Under the pieces are notes generated by a model. That model made no database searches. It had not been told where the DNA came from and saw nothing but the letters and a program-made list of their open reading frames with translations. Made by a program: the position numbers and the translations under genes. A stretch of 64,000 bases of DNA, taken from contig NZ_QAAD01000006.1 in assembly GCF_003046625.1 (NCBI RefSeq), positions 1 through 64,000 on the forward strand. Reading direction: 5' to 3'. Within the stretch, counting starts at the first letter, position 1. Each line of letters starts with the position of its first letter. Below, piece by piece: positions 58,312 through 64,000 of this stretch. The DNA is from Mangrovibacterium marinum (GTDB lineage Bacteria > Bacteroidota > Bacteroidia > Bacteroidales > Prolixibacteraceae).

Positions 58312-58809
58312 TTAAACTAAAACATCCATTTTACCAATGTAATTTTTCAGAAACACGCGTGCCCGGTAGATGTACACTTTCACCTGCGACTCGTTGAGTT
58401 TGGTTATCGCGGCTATTTCTTTGTACGAATAGCCTTCATAGTCGCGTAAAAGCAATACCGAGCGCTGGTCGTTGGGCAGCAGCTCAATGGCTTTGTTCAG
58501 CACTTCCTGAAGGTCGCTGTAGTGCTCAAAGCAAGCTTCGTCAGATCGAATTTCATCGACAATGCTCAGGCGACTGTCTTTGCGCACCCAATCGATCAGG
58601 CGGTGGTAAGCCGTTGAGAAGAGATAGGCTTTCACTTTTTCGGCGGACACAGACTTGCGGTGCAGCCAGAGCTTCTCAAAGCTGTCCTGAACAATATCGC
58701 GTGCTTTTTCCTGGTCGCGAATATTCTTCAGGACAAATCGAAAAACAGCATCGGCATGCTGGTTTACGGCTTGGTTGTACTCTTCAACGGTCATGGGGTT
58801 TCTGTTCAA
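58312..58809 (-). CDS. ECF RNA polymerase sigma factor
   Basis: A 165-residue sigma-70-family factor. Region 2 ('DAVFRFVLKNIRDQEKARDIVQDSFEKLW') and region 4 ('LPNDQRSVLLLRDYEGYSYKEIAAITKLNESQVKVYIYRAR') are both complete. It heads the set sigma - anti-sigma - beta-barrel. It follows the S41 protease gene by 24 bp, so it may also be reached by read-through from there. Confidence 0.93.
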   Translation of the reverse strand: MNRNPMTVEEYNQAVNQHADAVFRFVLKNIRDQEKARDIVQDSFEKLWLHRKSVSAEKVKAYLFSTAYHRLIDWVRKDSRLSIVDEIRSDEACFEHYSDLQEVLNKAIELLPNDQRSVLLLRDYEGYSYKEIAAITKLNESQVKVYIYRARVFLKNYIGKMDVLV

Positions 58810-58833
58810 TTACTCCCTATGACGGTTGACCGT

Positions 58834-60468
58834 TTATTTTGTTACAGCCAAAAGCTGAGAAAGCGTTTGATTTTCGCCGGAAAGTTCAATGGCTTTGCGT
58901 AATGTTTTATCAATTTGCTGAATGATGGGGTAGAAGCCTTCATCGCCAATGGCGTTTCGGGCAATGTAGGCCATCAGTTGCGTTTCAATAATCTTACCCG
59001 ATACGCTTAAGCCCGATTCACTGCGTTTTACACCTTTTGTTGCGGCATAGCTGATGAACTGATCCATCACGTTTTCACCTTTCAGGTGATTGACAATTTC
59101 CTGCGGTGTTTTCAGTTGTTCCAGCTCAGCGCGGTGGGAGTCGGTATAGTCGAAAGCAAAATGGTAAACCAGTGCCTTTTGGGTGATTTTCGAATAGTAG
59201 TCCGAGTAGCCTGTTGTGTCTAGTGGCACAAAATAATCGGGCATGATACCGCCGCCCCCGTAAACGATACGGCCCCCTTTGGTTTCGTACCTCAGTGTGT
59301 CCGAGAATTGAATGCTGTCGGCTTCTTCCAGCTCTCCGTGTACCGCGCGGTTCATCAGGTCGTGATAGTACTCTTCGGTTCCTTCGTCGTAGGGTTTTTG
59401 GATGCAACGACCGCTGGGTGTATAGTAGCGGGCTACTGTCAGGCGCAGAGCCGATCCGTCGGTAAAGGGAATTTGTTCCTGTACCAGGCCTTTGCCAAAC
59501 GAGCGGCGCCCCACAATAATGCCCTTGTCGTTATCCTGCAGGGCACCGGTGAAAATTTCGCTGGCCGAAGCCGAGTATTCGTCAATCAGCACAAAGATGC
59601 GCTTGTCGGCCCAGCTGGCTTTGCCCGTTGCGGTGTATGTTTTCCGGGCCTGGGAGTGGCCTTCGGTATATACTATCAAATCACCTTCATCCAGAAATTC
59701 GTTGACCATTTTTACCACGGCCATCAGGTAGCCGCCCGGGTTGCCGCGCAGATCGATAATGACCTGTTGGGCGCCCAGGGCATCAACATTGGTCATGGCT
59801 TTCATGAATTCGGTATAGGTTTTTTCGGCAAAGCGGCTCACCTTTACGTAGCCGGTACTGTCGTTAATCATATAATCCACATCGACACTGATAATGGGAA
59901 TGTCGCCGCGGGTAATTTCGTAGGCAATCAGGTCGTTAATTCCTTTGCGCTTAATATCGACATTTACGCGGGTGCCTTTTTCGCCCCGCAGCAAATTCAT
60001 CACCGTTTCGTTTTTGACACCGTTGCCGGCAATCAGCGAATCGTTTACTGCAACAATCCGGTCGCCGGGCTGGATGCCCAGTTTTTGCGACGGACCTCCG
60101 GAAATCACATCAACTACCTGGACGGTATCGTTGTAAATGGTGAATTGTACGCCAATGCCGCCAAAGTTGCCTTGCATCTCCTCATTCACTTCCTGCATAT
60201 CGCGTGCAGGAATGTAGGTGGAATGCGGATCCAGCTTTTTCAGGATCGTCGGAATGGCTTCTTCAACCAGCTCGCCGGTGGCAACCGAGTCAACATAGGC
60301 ATTCGAAATTAAATCGATAATCATGCTTAGTTTGTTGCTCTTGGGAGCAGTCAGGCTGGGCAGGCCAAGTCTGGGGGCTTGACTGTTTAAGTGATTGCCC
60401 AGATATATTCCCCCGATGATTGCCAGGGCGATCAATAAAGGGAGGTAGATGTTTATTTTTTTCTTCAT
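58834..60468 (-). CDS. S41-family C-terminal processing protease (CtpA-like)
   Basis: A 544-residue periplasmic protease with an N-terminal membrane anchor (about 7-25). A PDZ domain covers about 95-175 ('GIGVQFTIYNDTVQVVDVI', 'GIQPGDRIVAVND'). The catalytic Ser/Lys dyad is S301 in 'YSASASEIF' and K326 in 'SFGKGLVQ'. Such enzymes trim exported proteins from the C-terminus. It lies 14 bp after the dCMP deaminase gene, a common Bacteroidota pairing. Confidence 0.92.
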   Translation of the reverse strand: MKKKINIYLPLLIALAIIGGIYLGNHLNSQAPRLGLPSLTAPKSNKLSMIIDLISNAYVDSVATGELVEEAIPTILKKLDPHSTYIPARDMQEVNEEMQGNFGGIGVQFTIYNDTVQVVDVISGGPSQKLGIQPGDRIVAVNDSLIAGNGVKNETVMNLLRGEKGTRVNVDIKRKGINDLIAYEITRGDIPIISVDVDYMINDSTGYVKVSRFAEKTYTEFMKAMTNVDALGAQQVIIDLRGNPGGYLMAVVKMVNEFLDEGDLIVYTEGHSQARKTYTATGKASWADKRIFVLIDEYSASASEIFTGALQDNDKGIIVGRRSFGKGLVQEQIPFTDGSALRLTVARYYTPSGRCIQKPYDEGTEEYYHDLMNRAVHGELEEADSIQFSDTLRYETKGGRIVYGGGGIMPDYFVPLDTTGYSDYYSKITQKALVYHFAFDYTDSHRAELEQLKTPQEIVNHLKGENVMDQFISYAATKGVKRSESGLSVSGKIIETQLMAYIARNAIGDEGFYPIIQQIDKTLRKAIELSGENQTLSQLLAVTK

Positions 60469-60482
60469 GTTTTCTGTTGTTG

Positions 60483-60908
60483 TTAGTCTTCAGTTTCTAC
60501 CTGAACGACTTCAATTTGGGCACGTTTCAGCAGGTTAATACCATCTTCGAGTCGGTAGTTGGCGGTAAATACAACCCGTTTAATTCCGGCCTGAATAATC
60601 AATTTGGCACATTCCAGGCAGGGCGACGAAGTGACGTACATGGTCGCTCCATCGCTGCTGTTGCCCGATTTGGCTACTTTCGAAATGGCGTTTGCTTCAG
60701 CATGTAGAACGTATGGCTTGGTTTGATTGTTTTCATCCTCACAGTTGTTCTCGAAACCCGACGGGGTGCCGTTGTATCCGTCGGAGATAATCATTTTGTC
60801 CTTAACCAGAATGGCGCCTACCTGACGGCGTTTACAATAAGAGTTCTGAGCCCATATTTGAGCCATTTGCAGGTATCGTTTGTCTAAAAGGTATTGTTTG
60901 TTGTGCAT
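60483..60908 (-). CDS. Deoxycytidylate (dCMP) deaminase family protein
   Basis: A 141-residue zinc deaminase that probably turns dCMP into dUMP for dTMP synthesis. Zinc and catalytic residues are H69 and E71 ('HAEAN') and C97 and C100 ('PCLEC'). I chose the start at 60908. A longer frame, to 61055, would run back through the terminator hairpin and into the next gene. It leads the S41 protease gene on the same strand. Confidence 0.9.
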   Translation of the reverse strand: MHNKQYLLDKRYLQMAQIWAQNSYCKRRQVGAILVKDKMIISDGYNGTPSGFENNCEDENNQTKPYVLHAEANAISKVAKSGNSSDGATMYVTSSPCLECAKLIIQAGIKRVVFTANYRLEDGINLLKRAQIEVVQVETED

Positions 60909-60972
60909 TTGTTTTTTGTTGAAAGTCTTCAAAAGTAATAAATGCGATTGCTTTTTGGCATAAACAGTAACG

Positions 60973-61006
60973 AAAAAACGCTCATTCGGAGAAAGAATGA
61001 GCGTTT
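60973..61006 (-). terminator. Rho-independent terminator after the response regulator gene
   Basis: A perfect 12-bp stem AAACGCTCATTC / GAATGAGCGTTT with a 7-nt loop runs into TTTTTT on the minus strand. It lies 26 bp downstream of the receiver gene and separates it from the deaminase gene. Confidence 0.88.
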
Positions 61007-61032
61007 CTGGATATCGTATAAGCGGATGAAAG

Positions 61033-61410
61033 TCAGACGTGCATAAAGCGTTCAACCAGGTTCAGCAGATCTTTTGAACGAATCGGCTTGGCCAGGTACT
61101 CGTCGCAGCCGGCATCGAGCGCTTTGCTTCTGTCCTCGGCCATGGCAAAAGCTGTTTGAGCAATAACCGGAACGTTTGGGTTGATGTCTTTAATCAGTCT
61201 GGTTGCATCGTAGCCATTCATCTCGGGCATTTGCAGGTCCATTAAAACCAGGTCAATATCGTCGTGTTGCCGGAACATTTCTACAGCTTCGCGACCATTT
61301 TTAGCCCATATAATTTTCGCTTTGATTTTACTTAGTACAGCATTCAGGTATAGAAAGTTGGATTCCACGTCTTCAGCTATCAATATTTTCAGCGCGTCAA
61401 CAACAATCAT
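61033..61410 (-). CDS. Single-domain response regulator (CheY-like)
   Basis: A 125-residue receiver domain without an output domain. The acidic pocket is in 'ILIAEDVESN', the phospho-acceptor is D58 ('VLMDLQMPEMNG'), and the conserved Lys is in 'YLAKPIRS'. The style matches receivers split from hybrid kinases. It is a single-gene unit closed by a strong terminator. Confidence 0.9.
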   Translation of the reverse strand: MIVVDALKILIAEDVESNFLYLNAVLSKIKAKIIWAKNGREAVEMFRQHDDIDLVLMDLQMPEMNGYDATRLIKDINPNVPVIAQTAFAMAEDRSKALDAGCDEYLAKPIRSKDLLNLVERFMHV

Positions 61411-61484
61411 GGTTTATGTTTTTAGTGCTAAACAAAGATATTGCTTCTGTGTATTAAAAGCTATACCTGCGGGAGTATATTTTA

Positions 61485-61515
61485 CAAAAAAGGCATCCAA
61501 AAATTGGATGCCTTT
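61485..61515 (-). terminator. Rho-independent terminator after tRNA-Leu
   Basis: The 12-bp stem AAAGGCATCCAA / TTGGATGCCTTT with a 3-nt loop is followed by a T-run on the minus strand. It begins two bases after the tRNA 3' end. Confidence 0.85.
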
Positions 61516-61516
61516 G

Positions 61517-61600
61517 TACCCGGGGCGGGAATCGAACCCGCACGATATTGCTATCACTGGATTTTGAATCCAGCGCGTCTACCAATTCCGCCACCCGGGC
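61517..61600 (-). tRNA. tRNA-Leu (anticodon CAA)
   Basis: An 84-nt class II tRNA. The 7-bp acceptor stem pairs GCCCGGG with CCCGGGT (G-U at the first pair) and A73 is the discriminator. The D-arm contains GGTAGACGCG. The anticodon stem CTGGA / TCCAG holds the loop TTCAAAA with anticodon CAA. A long variable arm and the TTCGATTC T-loop complete it. The CCA end is not encoded. It reads UUG codons. The gap to the next gene (61601-61822) shows nothing else. Confidence 0.97.
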
Positions 61601-61822
61601 GTTGGTGCATGGATCGTTTTTCTTTCGAATTACTGACCCGTGGCTGAATTAGCGATGCAAAAATAGTGGAAATTTTATTCGCTCAAAGCATTATCTGAAA
61701 AAAGTTTTTGCTTTTCTGTCCGGTATAATTTGTGGTTTGCTTTGTTTGCATTGAAATCCAGTAGAATAGTGGTTTTTCTATCCGACTGGATTTCTTTTAA
61801 AAAAACGCAATTTTTTTGACCA

Positions 61823-63196
61823 CTAAGCTTCAAGTGTTTTCTTTTCCCGGGTCAGATAGCCGTAAAGCAGCAGCGCAAGAGCCGAAATTAGGCCAATGCC
61901 TACGAACACAAACCAGATGTAGTGGGCATGTGCGGTAGCAAGCTTGTAAGCTTCGGGCGTGTCAAATAGCCGCGGATCGGGGCAATACTTGTCCAGCAGG
62001 TAACCTCCCAGACCAAAGGCCAGCAAATACGATATGAAAGAGTGCAGGTGCGAGAAGCCAAGATACAGGCCTTCTTCACCTTTGGGCGATTGAAGTGAAA
62101 AATACTCCAGGTAACGCGGTGTGATGAAGCATTCAGCCAGCGCCTGAAAAGCGATACCAACAACCATCATAAAAGCTACCGGGTGCAGCCCCAGGATGCT
62201 CTCATGCCCAATTAGTGTTCCGAAAGACATGATGAGCGCTGAAAACGGAATAATCAGCATACCGATGGTCATCGACCGTAGTGCTGTAAATCGTTTCATC
62301 AGGCTTGTTACAAAGTTCACCAGCACAAACACCACCAGCGGGTTCACGTTGGCATACCAGCCTGGCGAAGCATCCTGTCCGATCATCCGGATCACATATT
62401 TGGGCATGGTGGCATACATCTGGCTCTGGATCATCCAGAAGCCGCTAATAATCAGGATCAGGATGATCAGTCTGACGTTGCCGACAACTTTTAGAAGTCC
62501 GACTCCCAGTTCGCGGAACGACTTGCCTTCGCCTTCGGTTTTCACCGATTTGTAGAGGAAGAAGACCGAGATGAGAGCCACTGCGGTCATGGCTGCCGAA
62601 AAGAAGTTCAGGTAAACCAGCCCCTGGTCTCCCAGGCTCTTGCGCAGCGGGTCGACCACTGTTTTACCGATGAATGCTCCAATGTTGACCATCATGTAGA
62701 AGATGGCATAGCCGCGTGCGCGCGTTTCGGAGCTTGTCTCGCGGGCTACAGTACCCGATATCACCGATTTGATGAACGATCCTCCGATAACAATGAGCAC
62801 CATCACCGGCACGATTGTCCAGCGTAGCGGGCTTGTGTTTAGTCCGTTAAAGGTGGTTTCCATGTCGTAGCTGACCAGCCCGGCACTTTCGAGCAGGGTT
62901 GGTAAAATGCCCAAGCCGGCGTAGCCCGCTGTAAGTAGGCTGAAGGCGATGATGATGGCCTTGCGGAAACCGATTTTATCGGCGTAGGCACCCACAAAAG
63001 TTGGCAGCAGGTAAAGCGTGGCCGAAAAAACACCACTAATCCATCCTGCTTCAACATCGGAGAATCCCCACACATTGGACAGGTAGATGGTGATGACGAT
63101 AAAAACGGCATAGTAGGCCAGTCGTTCAAGGAGTTCAACAGAGTTGGCAACCCAAAAGGGGCGGCTGAACCTGGTCGGTAAAGTTGTTTCTTGCAT
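61823..63196 (-). CDS. POT/PTR2-like MFS transporter
   Basis: A 457-residue inner-membrane transporter with about 12 transmembrane helices. The N-terminal 'NSVELLERLAYYAVFIVITIYL' matches the proton-dependent oligopeptide transporter signature ('E-x-x-E-R'). The central 'GSFIKSVISGTVARETSSETRARGYAIFYMMVNIGAFIG' region matches the second POT signature. It is likely a proton-coupled peptide importer. I chose the ATG at 63196; TTG at 63211 is possible. Confidence 0.85.
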   Translation of the reverse strand: MQETTLPTRFSRPFWVANSVELLERLAYYAVFIVITIYLSNVWGFSDVEAGWISGVFSATLYLLPTFVGAYADKIGFRKAIIIAFSLLTAGYAGLGILPTLLESAGLVSYDMETTFNGLNTSPLRWTIVPVMVLIVIGGSFIKSVISGTVARETSSETRARGYAIFYMMVNIGAFIGKTVVDPLRKSLGDQGLVYLNFFSAAMTAVALISVFFLYKSVKTEGEGKSFRELGVGLLKVVGNVRLIILILIISGFWMIQSQMYATMPKYVIRMIGQDASPGWYANVNPLVVFVLVNFVTSLMKRFTALRSMTIGMLIIPFSALIMSFGTLIGHESILGLHPVAFMMVVGIAFQALAECFITPRYLEYFSLQSPKGEEGLYLGFSHLHSFISYLLAFGLGGYLLDKYCPDPRLFDTPEAYKLATAHAHYIWFVFVGIGLISALALLLYGYLTREKKTLEA

Positions 63197-63319
63197 AAAT
63201 TGTAATTTCAAAATGCTGCAAATATAGAATCTTTACTTATGCTGAAAAATATACGAACATTGGCGTGGTTTTAAGGCTTTTCGCCCATCTTTGATACGGA
63301 ACCCCCGATTGGAGCGCCA

Positions 63320-63892
63320 ATGAACACACAAACCGACCTTGAATTGATGTCACGGATAGCCGGAAATGATGAAAATGCCTTCAGCATACTTTTTCATCGT
63401 TACTATTCGGCTTTGTGCTTGTTTGCGACTCATTTTTTGCAGGATGATGAACAAAGTCGCGAGTTGGTGCAGGAGCTCTTTGTTCAGCTTTGGGAAAAAC
63501 GCCGGCAAATTCGCGTTCATCGTTCTGTAAAAAGTTACTTGTTTCGAATGGTTAAAAACCAGCTGATTAACTTGGCAAACCACCGTAAGGTTGAACAGCG
63601 ATACGCGGAAATGATTCTATCGGAGAACATTGATGTTTCACCCAGTCAGTATTTTATGGAGGTAGATCTGCACCTGAAAATTGAAGCAAGCATTAACGCA
63701 TTGCCTGCCAGGCGGAGGGAAATTTTCAGACTTAGCCGGGAGCGGGGGCTTAGCTATCGCGAAATTGCCGGGCAGCTTCACATTTCGGTCAAAACCGTGG
63801 AAACACAGATGGGCTTGGCGCTCCGGCAACTCCGTTCCGATTTGAAAGAATACCGTCATCTGCTGATCGGAATCAGCATCTTCAAAAAATAA
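63320..63892 (+). CDS. ECF sigma-70 factor, Bacteroidetes expansion type
   Basis: A 190-residue ECF sigma factor. Region 2 is 'AFSILFHRYYSALCLFATHFLQDDEQSRELVQELFVQLWEKR' in style, and region 4 is 'LPARRREIFRLSRERGLSYREIAGQLHISVKTVETQM'. It matches the large Bacteroidota group that pairs with FecR anti-sigma factors and SusC/D or TonB uptake loci. The partial gene that follows fits this. Confidence 0.92.
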   Translation: MNTQTDLELMSRIAGNDENAFSILFHRYYSALCLFATHFLQDDEQSRELVQELFVQLWEKRRQIRVHRSVKSYLFRMVKNQLINLANHRKVEQRYAEMILSENIDVSPSQYFMEVDLHLKIEASINALPARRREIFRLSRERGLSYREIAGQLHISVKTVETQMGLALRQLRSDLKEYRHLLIGISIFKK

Positions 63893-63942
63893 TTCCCGCT
63901 ACTTTTCAGGGTGTTTCCACCTGTTGCTTGTCATAGCTACAA

Positions 63943-64000
63943 ATGGGAACACCAAAAGACAATACAAACGAGAAATGGGCAGCATTGGCCAAACAGTTGT
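63943..64000 (+). CDS. Probable FecR-type anti-sigma factor, start only
   Basis: Nineteen codons from an ATG to the window end ('MGTPKDNTNEKWAALAKQL'). The 'NEKWAALAKQL' pattern and the position 50 bp after an ECF sigma gene suit the N-terminus of a FecR-like anti-sigma factor. The rest is outside the window, so this rests mainly on context. Confidence 0.45.
   Translation, partial: MGTPKDNTNEKWAALAKQL

Noticed and set aside
59308-60312. A 334-codon plus-strand frame opposite the S41 protease gene
   Set aside because: Antisense to a protease with all catalytic motifs; the product resembles no family.
60909-61055. Longer N-terminus of the dCMP deaminase
   Set aside because: It would translate through a strong terminator hairpin and overlap the neighbouring receiver gene.

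Overview
The window is a gene-dense piece of a chromosome from a member of the Bacteroidota, most likely of the Bacteroidales/Marinilabiliales type (Prolixibacteraceae-like; this family-level guess is inference). Supporting signs are a type IX secretion (T9SS) type B sorting domain protein beside a PorP/SprF protein, the clade-typical families DUF4175, DUF4292 and DUF4421, outer-membrane beta-barrel paralogues, ECF sigma/anti-sigma pairs, the 'HGVLHLLGYPD' form of YbeY, and frequent GTG/TTG starts with little Shine-Dalgarno signal.

Layout. 0-6.3 kb: an orphan sensor histidine kinase, an SRPBCC protein, a small membrane protein, an aldehyde dehydrogenase, and a divergent OsmC / Crp-Fnr pair with two palindromes between them. 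6.3-15.5 kb, minus strand: an envelope cluster (dut, TPR lipoprotein, DUF4292 lipoprotein, EnvC-like LytM protein), hemW, an Rrf2 regulator, lutB and a polysaccharide flippase. 15.9-18.6 kb: glutaminyl-peptide cyclotransferase, ruvB, a response regulator. 19.0-27.5 kb, plus strand: a conserved string DUF4175 - RsbW-like ATPase - ybeY - mnmG - apt - uvrC, with a perfect 16-bp parS-like palindrome directly after mnmG. 27.6-34.8 kb: rsgA, xth, DUF4421 protein, tdh, a thioredoxin-like protein, a NikR-like regulator missing two nickel ligands, cysS and a small beta-barrel protein.

35.0-38 kb is the least ordinary part: two minus-strand genes of unknown function separated by a 21-bp tandem repeat array (15 full units, including a 105-bp block duplicated with one difference), followed by a GC-rich, hairpin-rich non-coding stretch. 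37.9-43.7 kb is a one-carbon/methionine cluster: a UPF0280 (ApbE-related) gene one base upstream of metH, an intergenic cluster of direct and inverted repeats, an easily missed 52-residue membrane protein, and metF. 44.2-49.4 kb holds the 1398-residue T9SS surface protein and the convergent PorP/SprF gene. 49.6-55.0 kb: trpS, a second degenerate 21-bp repeat region, rbfA, a methyltransferase, a LolC/FtsX-like permease, a ParE-type toxin module and pepE. 55.1-61.4 kb, minus strand: two tandem beta-barrel paralogues, an anti-sigma-like protein, an ECF sigma factor, an S41 protease, a dCMP deaminase and a response regulator. The window ends with tRNA-Leu(CAA), a POT-like transporter, and an ECF sigma factor followed by the first codons of a probable FecR-type anti-sigma factor.

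How the genes work together: most belong to core housekeeping (translation, DNA repair, one-carbon metabolism) and to cell-envelope building. No phage, transposon or CRISPR locus was seen. The main candidates for undescribed biology are the repeat-linked unknown gene pair at 35-37.4 kb, the UPF0280-metH coupling, the NikR variant and the parS-like site.
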